From Marinimicrococcus flavescens (GTDB lineage: Bacteria > Pseudomonadota > Alphaproteobacteria > Geminicoccales > Geminicoccaceae): a stretch of DNA of 64,000 bases. The notes below the pieces were generated by a model, which searched no databases, had not been told where the DNA came from, and saw only the letters and a program-made list of their open reading frames with translations. Positions 33,547 through 42,774 of the stretch are shown here, piece after piece; position 1 is the first letter of the stretch, and every line of letters begins with the position of its first letter. The DNA lies in the NCBI GenBank assembly GCA_029211145.1, contig JARGEQ010000024.1:17267-81266 (forward strand), written 5' to 3'. Made by a program: the position numbers and the translations under genes.

Positions 33547-34374
33547 ATGATGCGGCGAATCCTGAGATGTGCAGTGTTGGCGACGCTGAGCCTGGCGGCC
33601 GCCGAGGCGACGGCTGGCGTGCCCGAGGTCCAGGCCCTGGTCGCCCGCAAGGCGGGCATCCTCGACCTGCTGCATCACAGGGCCAGGAAGGCGCTTGTCA
33701 ACGCTGCCCAGGACGAGGCGTTCGGCGCCTATTTCACCGAGCACGACCATGGCGCCAGGGAAAAGCACAAGCACCGGATCGACCAGGTCTCGCTGGCGGT
33801 GCAGGATCGCTTCCAGGTCGAGGAGATGTGCCTGATCGACCCGAACGGGCACGAGATCTCGCGGATCGTCGGCAAGGACATCGCGCACGATCTCTCGACC
33901 GAGGAGGCCAGCAATGCCTTCTTCGCCCCGGCGTTCGAGCAGCGGCCGCGCACCGTCTACGTCTCCCCGATCTACATCTCCCAGGACGTCCACAAGTGGG
34001 TGCTGGCCTACATCACCCCGGTGGTCGTGGACGGCACCAAGAAAGCGATCCTGCACTACGAGCACGGTCTCGACGTGTTTCAGGCGATCGTGAGCCGCGA
34101 CATGGGCGCGACGGGGCCGTTCGTGCTCGCAGTCAGCCAGGAGGGCTATGTGGTCGCCGACAGCCGCCGCGCCATTCCGGTCGCCAGGCAGGGCGAGATG
34201 GAAGAGCAGGGCGCCTATTTCGAGGAGTTCGCCTTCGGCGGCATGACGCGCGACGAGCTGCTCGAGCGCCTCGGCAGCGAGCGCGGCGGCACGGTGACGA
34301 CGGCGGAGGGCACCTTCGCGGTCGCTGCCAGAGGAGCCGAGAACTGGACGTTGCTCGCCTTCGAGCAGCAATAG
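33547..34374 (+). CDS. Exported Cache-like sensor protein
   Basis: 275 aa. ATG 33547 follows GAGGGA; residues 1-23 form a signal peptide (L-A-T-L-S-L-A-A-A-E-A-T-A-G). The mature region has the long N-terminal helix and double-PAS-like pattern of dCache ligand-binding domains: M-C-L-I-D-P-N-G-H-E-I-S-R, then V-Y-V-S-P-I-Y-I-S and W-V-L-A-Y-I-T-P-V-V. No transmembrane anchor follows, so it is probably a free periplasmic binding protein that reports to the kinase encoded 18 bp downstream. Confidence 0.75.
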   Translation: MMRRILRCAVLATLSLAAAEATAGVPEVQALVARKAGILDLLHHRARKALVNAAQDEAFGAYFTEHDHGAREKHKHRIDQVSLAVQDRFQVEEMCLIDPNGHEISRIVGKDIAHDLSTEEASNAFFAPAFEQRPRTVYVSPIYISQDVHKWVLAYITPVVVDGTKKAILHYEHGLDVFQAIVSRDMGATGPFVLAVSQEGYVVADSRRAIPVARQGEMEEQGAYFEEFAFGGMTRDELLERLGSERGGTVTTAEGTFAVAARGAENWTLLAFEQQ

Positions 34375-34392
34375 CAAGGGCGGCTTCTTTCC

Positions 34393-37300
34393 ATGCGGCT
34401 CCGTCAAAAGGCGGTCGCGCTCTTCCTCGTGTGCGCGCTGCTTCCGCTGGTGATTGTCTCGGCCGGGCTGTTCTATTCGGCCCGCGATGCCCTGCGCGGC
34501 TTCATCAGTGCGGATCTAGCGCTGGTGAACAAGGAGGCGCTGGCGCGGCTCGAGCTGTTCCTCGCCGACTCGCTCGTCGACCTCGAGACCTGGAGCAAGC
34601 TCCGCGTCATGCAGGACGTCCTGATCGAGGACGAGAGCGGTGATATCGCGAAGGAGCTGGCCGAGCTGCGAGGCCAGTACCCTCACCTTGCGGAGATTGC
34701 CGTCGTCGGATCCACCGGCCGCATCATCGCGGCGACGCGACCCGGCAATCTCGGCAGGGACGTGGCCGCACTGCCGCTCGCCGAGGCGGTGGCGGCGGGC
34801 CGCCCCTATCACGGCCGCGTCGCGGCTTCCGAGCTGGTCGGGGGACGGGCACTCACCTTCGCGTTGCCGATCCGCGCCGACTACGACCGGTCGACCGTCA
34901 TTGGCGGGCTGATCGGCGTCATCGACTGGGCGGCAGTGCAGCGCTCGCTCGCGTCCGTCTCCATGGCCGGGGCGGAACAGGGCCCCGACCGCGTCCTCGT
35001 GCTCCGCGACCGCCTCACCGGCGAGATCCTCTACCACACCGCCGGGAGCGCGGACGTGGCGGGGGAGGGCGGGGCCGCGACCGAGATCGACGGGCTGACC
35101 GACGGGGTCGTCGAGCAGGACGGCTATCTCGCCCAGAGACTGCACTCGACGTCGGTCGGACAGCTCAGCGATCCGCTCTGGGAGATGGAAGCCAAGATCG
35201 CCGCGGACGTCGCCTTCGCCAGCATCGACCGTCTGCGCCTGCAGGTGTGGGTGCTGGGCGGCATCGTCTGTCTCGCGGTGCTGGCGGCAGGGTGGCTTGC
35301 GGCCAACAGCGTGGTGCGGCCGATCACCTCGATGATCGGGGCGATGAAGCGGCTCGCCGACGGCAACAACGATATCGACCTGGCGTTTCGCGGGCGCAGC
35401 GACGAGATCGGCGAGATGGCGGCGGCCCTCACCGTGTTCCAGGAGACCGCCCGGGACCGCGCGCGCAAGCACGAGGAGCTTCGCGAGGCCAAGGAGGCAG
35501 CCGAGCTGGCGAACCGCACCAAGAGCCAGTTCCTCGCCAATATGAGCCACGAGATCCGTACCCCGATGAACGGCGTGCTGGGCATGACCGAGCTGCTGCT
35601 CGGCACGCCGCTCGACGCGCGGCAGCGACGCTTCGCCGAGATGGTGCAGGTCTCCGGTGAAACCCTGCTGGGCCTCATCAACGACGTGCTCGACCTCTCC
35701 AAGATCGAGGCCGGCAAGCTGGAGCTCGACGAGATCGACTTCGACCTGCGCCTCCTGGTCGAGGACCTGATGGAGATCCAGGCCGGTCGCGCCCACGCCA
35801 AGGGCCTGGAGCTGGGCTGCCTGATCCCCGCCCGGGTGCCGACGGCGCTGGCCGGCGACGCGGGCAGGTTGCGGCAGATCCTGGTCAATCTGGTGGGCAA
35901 TGCCATCAAGTTTACCGAGCAAGGCGAGGTCGTGGTCCGGGTCGACCCGGTCCGCATCGACCCGGATGGCGTGCGTCTGCGTTTCGAGGTTCGCGACAGC
36001 GGCGTCGGCATCCCCCTCGACGCGCAGGAGCGGATCTTCGGCGCCTTCATGCAGGCCGATGGCACGACCACCCGCAGGTTCGGCGGCACCGGCCTCGGCC
36101 TCGCCATCTCGAGGGAGCTGGTCGAGCTGATGGGCGGCGAGATCGGAGTGTCCAGCACGCCGGGCGAGGGCTCGACCTTCTGGTTCACCGCGACCCTGCG
36201 GCGGCAGGCAGGGGACGACGAGCGCCCTGCCCAGCCGGGCACGCTGCACGGCATGCGTATGCTGGTGGTCGACGACACCGCCAGCAACCGGGAGATCCTG
36301 CAAGAGCAGCTCGGCGCCTGGGGCGTCGAGGTGGTGCAGGCGCAGGACGCCTGGCGCGCCCTCGAGCTGCTGCGGCGCTCGGTCCGGGAGAACCGGCCAT
36401 TCGCCGTCGCGATCCTCGACATGATGATGCCGGGCATGGACGGCCTCGAGCTGGCGCGGCGGATCGGCGCCGAGCCGGCCTTGGGCGCTACGAGGCTGGT
36501 GATGCTCTCGTCCATGGGGCTCGAGGACATGAAGGAGGAGGTGCGGCGGGCGGGAATCCGGCGTCGCCTCTCCAAGCCGGTAAGGCAGTCGGAGCTCTAT
36601 AACTGCCTGGTCTCGGCGCTGGGCGACGGTCCTGCCCCGGCGGTGCCCGAACGCCTGCAGGAAGCGCCGGTGGTACCGGTGGCGCCGGTGGCGCGGCAGG
36701 GCCGCGTGTTGCTGGCCGAGGACAATCTCGTGAACCAGGAGGTGGCGCTCGGCATCCTGGCCAGCCTCGGCTGCCGGGCCGAGGTGGCCGGCGACGGCGA
36801 GGAGGCGCTGGCGGCACTGTCCCGAGCCCCCTACGACCTCGTGCTGATGGACTGTCAGATGCCGCGTCTCGACGGCTATGCGGCGACCCGCGAGATCCGG
36901 CGTCGGGAGGCCGGGCTGGGAGCTGCCGGCGTGCCGATCGTGGCGCTTACCGCGCACGCGCTGCGTGGCGACCGCGAGAAGTGCCTCGAGGCAGGGATGA
37001 ACGACTATCTGGGCAAGCCGTTCACCGCCGAGGAGATGCGGGCGGTGCTGGAGCGCTGGCTGCCGGCGGCCGAGCCTGCCGTGCCGGCCGCGGGGGAGCC
37101 GGCCGACGACGTGGCGGCCACCGGCCAGTCTCGGGACGAGCCGGCCGTTTTGGACCGGCGCACCCTCGACACGCTCCGCGAGCTGCGGCGGCCCGGCCAG
37201 CCGAGCGTGCTGGGCCGCGCCATCCATCTCTATTTCGGCAGCACGCCGGGGCTTGTCGAGCGTCTTGCGCAGGGCGCCGCCAGCGGTGATGCGCAGGCTA

Positions 37301-37497
37301 TGGTCGAGGCTACGCATGCGCTCAAGTCGAGCAGTGCCAATCTCGGCGCGCTGGAGCTCGCAGCGCGCTGCAAGACGGTCGAAGCCATGGCGCGTGCCGG
37401 CCGTATCGACGAGGCCGCGGCCGCCGCGTCCGGGATCGCCGCCTTCTATGAGCGGGTTCGTCTGGCTCTCGAGGAAGAACTGGAGCATTGCGCGTGA
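34393..37497 (+). CDS. Hybrid sensor histidine kinase (Cache-HAMP-HisKA-HATPase-REC-REC-Hpt)
   Basis: 1034 aa. TM1 about 8-32, periplasmic Cache-like domain about 33-280, TM2 about 285-305, HAMP to 360, short coiled coil. HisKA phospho-acceptor is His386 in M-S-H-E-I-R-T-P-M. HATPase boxes N-A-I-K-F and D-S-G-V-G-I plus G-G-T-G-L-G-L follow. Receiver 1 has Asp676 (I-L-D-M-M-M-P-G); receiver 2 has Asp820 (L-M-D-C-Q-M-P) and K-P-F. Hpt has His975 (A-T-H-A-L-K). A complete internal phosphorelay; likely output is the response regulator encoded by the overlapping next gene. Confidence 0.93.
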   Translation: MRLRQKAVALFLVCALLPLVIVSAGLFYSARDALRGFISADLALVNKEALARLELFLADSLVDLETWSKLRVMQDVLIEDESGDIAKELAELRGQYPHLAEIAVVGSTGRIIAATRPGNLGRDVAALPLAEAVAAGRPYHGRVAASELVGGRALTFALPIRADYDRSTVIGGLIGVIDWAAVQRSLASVSMAGAEQGPDRVLVLRDRLTGEILYHTAGSADVAGEGGAATEIDGLTDGVVEQDGYLAQRLHSTSVGQLSDPLWEMEAKIAADVAFASIDRLRLQVWVLGGIVCLAVLAAGWLAANSVVRPITSMIGAMKRLADGNNDIDLAFRGRSDEIGEMAAALTVFQETARDRARKHEELREAKEAAELANRTKSQFLANMSHEIRTPMNGVLGMTELLLGTPLDARQRRFAEMVQVSGETLLGLINDVLDLSKIEAGKLELDEIDFDLRLLVEDLMEIQAGRAHAKGLELGCLIPARVPTALAGDAGRLRQILVNLVGNAIKFTEQGEVVVRVDPVRIDPDGVRLRFEVRDSGVGIPLDAQERIFGAFMQADGTTTRRFGGTGLGLAISRELVELMGGEIGVSSTPGEGSTFWFTATLRRQAGDDERPAQPGTLHGMRMLVVDDTASNREILQEQLGAWGVEVVQAQDAWRALELLRRSVRENRPFAVAILDMMMPGMDGLELARRIGAEPALGATRLVMLSSMGLEDMKEEVRRAGIRRRLSKPVRQSELYNCLVSALGDGPAPAVPERLQEAPVVPVAPVARQGRVLLAEDNLVNQEVALGILASLGCRAEVAGDGEEALAALSRAPYDLVLMDCQMPRLDGYAATREIRRREAGLGAAGVPIVALTAHALRGDREKCLEAGMNDYLGKPFTAEEMRAVLERWLPAAEPAVPAAGEPADDVAATGQSRDEPAVLDRRTLDTLRELRRPGQPSVLGRAIHLYFGSTPGLVERLAQGAASGDAQAMVEATHALKSSSANLGALELAARCKTVEAMARAGRIDEAAAAASGIAAFYERVRLALEEELEHCA

Positions 37498-39665
37498 GCC
37501 GTCCGGGACGCGAACAGCCACTCGTGCTCGTCGCCGACGACGACCAGATGATCCGCTTCTTGACCCGCGAGGTGCTGGAGCAGGCGGGCTTTGCCGTCGA
37601 GGAGGTCGATGACGGGCGCCCCGCCGTGGCCGCCTTCGCCCGGCTGCGGCCGGACGTCGTGCTGCTCGACGTCATGATGAAGGAGATGCACGGCTTCGAT
37701 GCCTGCGCGGCGATGCGCGCCCTGCCAGGTGGCACCAACGCGCCGATCCTGATGATCACCGGCCTCGAGGACGTCGACAGCATCAACCGGGCCTACGAGG
37801 CCGGCGCCACCGACTTTGTGACCAAGCCGCTGAACTGGACCATTCTCGCCCACCGCGTGCGCTACATGCTGCGCGCCAGCCGGGCGGTGCAGGAGGTCGA
37901 GGTCCAAAAGCTGCGTCTCGCCGAGGCCCAGCGTCTGGCTCATCTGGGTAGCTGGCAGTGGGAGCTGGAGAGCGGACGGATCGACTGGTCGGCCGAGATG
38001 TTCCGCCTCTACGGCCGTGGCGTGGGTGAGGGGGCGCCGGACCGGCAGAGCTGGCTCGCCCGGGTGAACCCGGAAGACCTCGAGGAGCTCGACTGCGCTT
38101 GCGCCAGGGTCGCGGCCGAGGGCGGCGATGCCGCGGTCGACTACCGGATCCGTCTGCCGGGCGGCGGGGAGCGGTTCCTCCACGAGCACATCGCGGCGTT
38201 GGCCGACGAGCATGGCCAGGCGATCGGGCTGCGCGGCACCACCCAGGACGTCACCGAGCGCAAGCTCGCCGAGGCGCGCATCCATTATCTGGCGCACCAC
38301 GATGGCCTGACGGGACTGCCGAACCGCGGCATGTTCCACGAGCAGTTGAGCCAGGCGCTGGCGCGCGCGACCCGCGACGGCATGATGCTGGCGGTGCTGT
38401 TTCTCGACCTCGACCGCTTCAAGGAGGTCAATGACGGTCTCGGCCACGCCGTGGGGGATCTTCTGCTGCAGGCGGTGGCCGAGCGGCTGCAGGGCTCGGT
38501 GCGGGAGGTCGACGCGGTGGCCCGCCTCGGCGGCGACGAGTTCGCCCTCGTGCAGACGAGCATGGGGCACCCCGCGGCGGCGGAAACCCTGGCACGCCGT
38601 CTGGTGGAGATCCTCGCCGTGCCCGTCGAGGTCGGTGGCCACCAGGTCACCGTGGCCACCAGCGTCGGTATCGCGCTGTTCCCGGCCGACGGCGCCGACG
38701 CGGCACAGCTCCTCAAGAGCGCGGATCTGGCGCTCTACCGCGCCAAGGCCGACGGCCGCGGCACCTTCCGCTTCTTCGAGGAGGGGATGAACCGAGCAGT
38801 GCACGCCCGGCTGCAGCTCGAGCAGGAGCTCCGGCGGGGCATCGCCCAGGGGGAGTTCGTGCTGCACTACCAGCCGCAGCACGATCTCGCCACCAAGGAG
38901 ATCCGCTCCTATGAGGCGCTGCTGCGCTGGCAGCATCCGCGCCATGGTCTCGTCGGGCCGGATACGTTCATCACGGTGGCCGAGGAGACCGGCCTGATCG
39001 AGCCTCTGGGCCGCTGGGTGATGCAGCAGGCCTGCCGCGACGCGGCTCGCTGGCTGCCGCCGCTCAAGGTCTCGGTCAACCTGTCGCCCGCGCAGTTCCG
39101 CTCCGGCGACATCGTGGCGATGGTGGCCGAGGCGCTGGAAGCCGCCGACCTGGAGCCGGACCGGCTGGAGCTGGAGATCACCGAGAGCCTGCTGCTCAAC
39201 CACACCGAGACCACCCTCTCGACGCTGTCCCGCCTCAAGGCGATGGGCGTGCGCATCGCCATGGACGATTTCGGCACCGGCTATTCCAGCCTCGCCTATC
39301 TCTGGCAGTTCCCGTTCGACAAGCTCAAGATCGACCGGTCCTTCATCGGCAATCTCAATGTCGATCGCAACGTCGACGCCATCGTCGCGGCGATCATCGG
39401 GCTGGGCCACTCGCTCGGCATGACGGTCACCGCGGAGGGCGTCGAGGTGGAGGAGCAGGCGAAATTTCTCGAAAGCCACGCCTGCCACGAGATCCAGGGC
39501 TTCCTCTACGGCACGCCGGCACCTTATGCCGGACTCCTGGCCGGCCCGCGCCCGGACCCGAAGCGCGGCCTCGATCCGCACGAGGCCCGGCACGAGGGTG
39601 CAGCGCTTCGGCCGGAGGCGGGGGGCGACGCGCGCCTGCCGGTGGCGGCGTCGGGACGCTGGTGA
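37494..39665 (+). CDS. REC-PAS-GGDEF-EAL c-di-GMP signalling protein
   Basis: 723 aa, GTG start overlapping the kinase stop (GTGA). Receiver about 8-125 with phospho-Asp59 (L-L-D-V-M-M). PAS about 140-260 (G-S-W-Q-W-E-L). GGDEF intact at 346-350, with an inhibitory R-x-x-D five residues before it. EAL at 474-476, with [13 protein letters not shown] and K-I-D-R-S-F-I all present. Both cyclase and phosphodiesterase activities look possible. Presumably phosphorylated through the upstream phosphorelay. The C-terminal 45 residues are Arg/Pro-rich and probably disordered. Confidence 0.92.
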   Translation: MSRPGREQPLVLVADDDQMIRFLTREVLEQAGFAVEEVDDGRPAVAAFARLRPDVVLLDVMMKEMHGFDACAAMRALPGGTNAPILMITGLEDVDSINRAYEAGATDFVTKPLNWTILAHRVRYMLRASRAVQEVEVQKLRLAEAQRLAHLGSWQWELESGRIDWSAEMFRLYGRGVGEGAPDRQSWLARVNPEDLEELDCACARVAAEGGDAAVDYRIRLPGGGERFLHEHIAALADEHGQAIGLRGTTQDVTERKLAEARIHYLAHHDGLTGLPNRGMFHEQLSQALARATRDGMMLAVLFLDLDRFKEVNDGLGHAVGDLLLQAVAERLQGSVREVDAVARLGGDEFALVQTSMGHPAAAETLARRLVEILAVPVEVGGHQVTVATSVGIALFPADGADAAQLLKSADLALYRAKADGRGTFRFFEEGMNRAVHARLQLEQELRRGIAQGEFVLHYQPQHDLATKEIRSYEALLRWQHPRHGLVGPDTFITVAEETGLIEPLGRWVMQQACRDAARWLPPLKVSVNLSPAQFRSGDIVAMVAEALEAADLEPDRLELEITESLLLNHTETTLSTLSRLKAMGVRIAMDDFGTGYSSLAYLWQFPFDKLKIDRSFIGNLNVDRNVDAIVAAIIGLGHSLGMTVTAEGVEVEEQAKFLESHACHEIQGFLYGTPAPYAGLLAGPRPDPKRGLDPHEARHEGAALRPEAGGDARLPVAASGRW

Positions 39666-39731
39666 ACCGCTCGTCCCTCTTGGATCCGCCGCGGCAATGC
39701 CTTAGATTATGTCCGGAATGCAGGGCGTTTC

Positions 39732-40115
39732 GTGGGGCAACAAGCGATGCCGGGGCAGGAACGGTTTTTGGTCGAGGTGATCACCGGCGAAGGCCTCGTG
39801 GCAACCGACCGGCTGGTCGAGCGGCTGCACGTCACCAGGGGCGAGCTGGCGAACGCCTTCGGCCTGTCGCGCGACGCGGTCTCCAAGACGGCGCGGCTGC
39901 GCAATCGCGCCACGCAGGCCCGGCTGCGCGACGTGGTGGAGATCATCAACCGCGTCCAGGGCTGGGCGGGCTCGGTGCCCCAGGCCTTCGCCTGGTACCG
40001 TTCGCAGCCCTTGCCGTCGTTCGGCGACAAGACCGCCGAGGATCTGGTCAAGGAGGGCCGCGCCGAGGCGGTCAAGCGCTATCTCAGCCGGATCGCCGAG
40101 GGCGGCTACGCTTGA
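39732..40115 (+). CDS. Xre/MbcA/ParS-type antitoxin (DUF2384)
   Basis: 127 aa from GTG 39732; ATG 39747 is an equally possible start. An N-terminal HTH-like region (L-H-V-T-R-G-E-L-A-N-A-F-G-L-S-R-D-A-V-S) is followed by the antitoxin domain ending in W-Y-R-S-Q-P-L-P-S-F-G-D-K-T-A-E-D-L-V-K-E-G, diagnostic of DUF2384 antitoxins paired with RES toxins. The stop overlaps the toxin start. It should bind both the toxin and its own promoter; a possible -10 (TTAGATTAT) lies at 39702-39710. Confidence 0.87.
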   Translation: MGQQAMPGQERFLVEVITGEGLVATDRLVERLHVTRGELANAFGLSRDAVSKTARLRNRATQARLRDVVEIINRVQGWAGSVPQAFAWYRSQPLPSFGDKTAEDLVKEGRAEAVKRYLSRIAEGGYA

Positions 40116-40648
40116 GCCTGCCGGCCTGCCGGCTGCAGGGCCTCGTCTACCGGGGCCACAATCCGCGCTGGTCGCACGCCCCGGAATCGGGAGAGGGCGC
40201 ACGCCGTCATGGCGGACGCTTCAACCCGCCGGGCAGCGCCGCGCTCTATACCTCGCTCCGGCCCGAGACGGCATGGCTCGAGGCCCAGCAGGGCTTCCCG
40301 TTCAAGCCGCAGCCCCTGACCCTGTGCGCCTACGAGGTCGATTGCGCGGACATTGTCGACCTCACCGGTTCGGGGGTGCTGGCCACTCTGGAGACTGATG
40401 CCGTGCGCCTCGCCTGCGGCTGGGAAGACTTGGCGGGCCGGGGACTCGTTCCGCCGAGCTGGGCTCTGGCGGAGCGTCTGCGGGCACAGGGGGCCGCGGG
40501 CATCCGGGTGCGCAGCTTCGCTCCCGGTGCCGACCCCGCGCGCGATCTCAACCTGGTGCTCTGGCGCTGGAGCCGCGAGCTGCCGCACCGCGTGCAGGTG
40601 ATCGACGATGCCGGACGCCTGCCCATCGACGATCTCTCCTGGCGATGA
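40112..40648 (+). CDS. RES-domain toxin
   Basis: 178 aa, start TTG 40112 overlapping the antitoxin TGA (TTGA). The RES fold residues are visible: V-Y-R-G-H-N-P-R-W with the first Arg, G-R-F-N-P-P-G-S-A-A-L-Y-T-S, E-T-A-W-L-E and a later R-V-R-S-F. RES toxins degrade NAD+ and stop growth. A TTG start would keep toxin synthesis below that of antitoxin. Together with the Phd/VapC pair it could stabilise the replicon. Confidence 0.85.
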   Translation: MSLPACRLQGLVYRGHNPRWSHAPESGEGARRHGGRFNPPGSAALYTSLRPETAWLEAQQGFPFKPQPLTLCAYEVDCADIVDLTGSGVLATLETDAVRLACGWEDLAGRGLVPPSWALAERLRAQGAAGIRVRSFAPGADPARDLNLVLWRWSRELPHRVQVIDDAGRLPIDDLSWR

Positions 40649-41314
40649 TCCCGCCCCGCGGCTTCCGTGTCCTAACGGGATCTGCCCCGTCGCTGCAGCC
40701 TTCAAGGGGCCGGCCGATCCCCCACCTCGGCCCCGCCGCGCGGGCGGCGGCACGCCGCTCCTCCTCGCGCATCCGGAGCGTGAGCGGCGCGCCGCCGAGC
40801 CTCGCCGGGCCAGGCGCCGCTGGCGGGAAGCTGGTCCAAGAGCAGCACCGGCGAGCCGTCGATGGACAGACAGGCGTGAGCGATCGTTCTGTCGTTCCCG
40901 GGCCAGGCGGATCGTCCCCGTGGCGCCGAAAGCCCTCTTTTGGAGCGTGATGGAGCGGGCAGTGCCGGCGCAGACGAGATGCGGCGTGACCGCGTGGACG
41001 CGGTCCTCAGGCTGGCTCGCGGGCAAAACCATGGCGGGTGGGGACAGGCGGGGGCGCCGGCTGGAGCTCACGGCGGAAGGCCGTTTGCTCCTGACGGCGG
41101 TGTTTCCGGTCTGGCGCCAGATCCAGGCCGAGATCGACGGGAAGCTGGAGTGTCTGGACCCGGACGGGCGCCGTGCGGGCCTCCAGGCCCCGTCGTGACC
41201 GCATTGCCGCGGCCGACGCAATGCTCCCGTCAGACCGACCGCGGCAGGCAAGGCGCCCGCTGAAACGCCGGCCGGGGTTCGAGCGGGCGCCGATCTCCCG
41301 CAGAGCCCTCCGCC
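40649..41314. other. Intergenic region with a MarR-like relic
   Basis: 666 bp between the RES toxin and the convergent livF gene. Apart from the fragment at 41037-41198 I see no gene, hairpin or repeat of note. Confidence 0.5.
41037..41198 (+). pseudogene. Possible remnant of a MarR-family regulator (C-terminal part)
   Basis: In one frame the sequence reads G-R-R-L-E-L-T-A-E-G-R-L-L-L-T-A-V-F-P-V-W-R-Q-I-Q, which resembles the wing end and the start of the C-terminal dimerisation helix of MarR proteins (R-R-V-x-L-T-P-x-G-x-x-L-L-x-x-A-x-P-x-W). Upstream in that frame nothing matches the MarR recognition helix, so it would be a truncated or frameshifted relic. Chance similarity is possible. 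Confidence 0.3.
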
Positions 41315-42022
41315 TCAAGACACCTCGAGCCATTGCCGGCGGATCTCCGGCCGCTCGCGGAATTCCTCGGGCGAGCCCGAGAACGCGATGTGGCCGTGGC
41401 CCATCACCAGGATCTGGTGGGCGACCTTGAGGGCGATGGTGAGCTTCTGCTCGACCAGCAGCACCGCCACGCCGCGCTGCTGGATGTCGAGGACCACCTC
41501 CATGACCCGGTGGACGATCTTGGGCGCCAGCCCCTCGGTGGGCTCGTCGATCAGCAGCACCCGCGGGTTGCCCAGCAGCGAGCGGCAGATGGTGAGCATC
41601 TGCTTCTCGCCGCCCGAGAGATTGCCGGCCTTGGTGGTGCGCCGCTCCTCGAGCCGCGGGAAATAGGTGTACATGTCGGCGATGGTCCAGGCGGTCTGGC
41701 CGGCGCGCGCCGGCTGCAGGCCCATCACCAGGTTCTCCTCGACCGTAAGATTGGCAAAGACGTTGCGCTCCTCGGGCACGAAGCCGAGGCCGGCGCGGGC
41801 CACCGCATAGGGCCGGCGGCCGGCGAGCTCGGCGCCGCCCAGCCGTACCGAGCCGCTGGTGGGCGGCACGAGGCCCATCATCGCCTTGAGCGTGGTGGAC
41901 CGGCCCGAGCCGTTGCGGCCCAGCAGGCTGGCGATGACCGGCTCCTCGATGGCGAAGGAGACGCCGTGGAGGATGTGGCTCTTGCCGTAGTGGGCGTTGA
42001 GCTGGTCGACCTGCAGCAGCAT
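41315..42022 (-). CDS. livF: ABC transporter ATPase, LivF-type (Walker A Lys replaced by Arg)
   Basis: 235 aa. Signature L-S-G-G-E-K-Q-M-L, Walker B V-L-L-I-D-E-P-T-E-G-L-A and the H-loop are typical of LivF. The Walker A motif reads G-R-N-G-S-G-R-S-T: the invariant Lys is Arg, confirmed from the nucleotides at 41907-41930. ATP hydrolysis at this site may be reduced. ATG 42022 lies on the other side of a 1-bp overlap with the livG stop. Last gene of the transporter operon livH-livM-livG-livF. Confidence 0.9.
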   Translation of the reverse strand: MLLQVDQLNAHYGKSHILHGVSFAIEEPVIASLLGRNGSGRSTTLKAMMGLVPPTSGSVRLGGAELAGRRPYAVARAGLGFVPEERNVFANLTVEENLVMGLQPARAGQTAWTIADMYTYFPRLEERRTTKAGNLSGGEKQMLTICRSLLGNPRVLLIDEPTEGLAPKIVHRVMEVVLDIQQRGVAVLLVEQKLTIALKVAHQILVMGHGHIAFSGSPEEFRERPEIRRQWLEVS

Positions 42023-42774
42023 CAGGCGGCCTCCTCGCCGAGATAGGCTTCCTGGACACGTCGATCGGCGCGGATCTCCGCGGGCGTGCCGGTCGCGAGG
42101 ATCTTGCCGTAGACCAGCACCGAGATGCGGTCGCAAAGCCCGAAGACCACGTCCATGTCGTGCTCGACCACGAGCAGCGTCTTGTCCTTCGTCAGATCAC
42201 GCATGAGCTCGACGGCATGGGCGGTCTCCTCGCGCGACATGCCGGCGGTGGGCTCGTCGAGGAGGATCACCTCCGCGCCTGTCGAGAGGGTCATGCCGAT
42301 CTCGAGCGCGCGCTGCTCGGAATAGGCGAGGTCGCCCGCCAGCGTGTCGCGGCGGCCGGCAAGCCGGACCCGCTCGACCAGCGCCTGCGCCTGCTCGTTC
42401 ACCGCCCGCATCGCCGCCGCCCGGCGCAGCAGGTCGAAGCGGATGCCGTGGCGCGCCATCACGCCGATGCGGATGTTCTCGAACACGCTCATCCGCGCGA
42501 AGACGTTGGTGATCTGGAACGAGCGCGAGAGGCCCAGCCGGTTGATGGCGTTGGCGTCCAGCCCGTCGATCCGCCGGCCGGCCAGGCGGATCTCGCCCGA
42601 GCTGGGCGTGAACATGCCGGAGATCAGGTTGAAGAGGGTCGACTTGCCGGCGCCGTTGGGGCCGATCACCGCGTGCCGCTCGCCCCTGGCGACGGCAAGC
42701 TCGGCTCCCTGGATGATGCGGGCGGCGCCGAACGCCTTGTGGACGTCGCGCAGCTCGAGGACGGGCGTGCTCAT
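42022..42774 (-). CDS. livG: ABC transporter ATPase, LivG-type
   Basis: 250 aa. Normal Walker A G-P-N-G-A-G-K-S-T near residue 38; LivG hallmarks I-N-R-L-G-L-S-R-S-F-Q-I-T-N-V-F; Walker B L-D-E-P-T-A-G-M. The signature region reads L-A-Y-S-E-Q-R-A-L-E, with Y-S-E in place of Y-G-x, as in many LivG homologues. Pairs with LivF on the cytoplasmic side of the permease. ATG 42774 overlaps the livM stop by 4 bp. Confidence 0.92.
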   Translation of the reverse strand: MSTPVLELRDVHKAFGAARIIQGAELAVARGERHAVIGPNGAGKSTLFNLISGMFTPSSGEIRLAGRRIDGLDANAINRLGLSRSFQITNVFARMSVFENIRIGVMARHGIRFDLLRRAAAMRAVNEQAQALVERVRLAGRRDTLAGDLAYSEQRALEIGMTLSTGAEVILLDEPTAGMSREETAHAVELMRDLTKDKTLLVVEHDMDVVFGLCDRISVLVYGKILATGTPAEIRADRRVQEAYLGEEAA

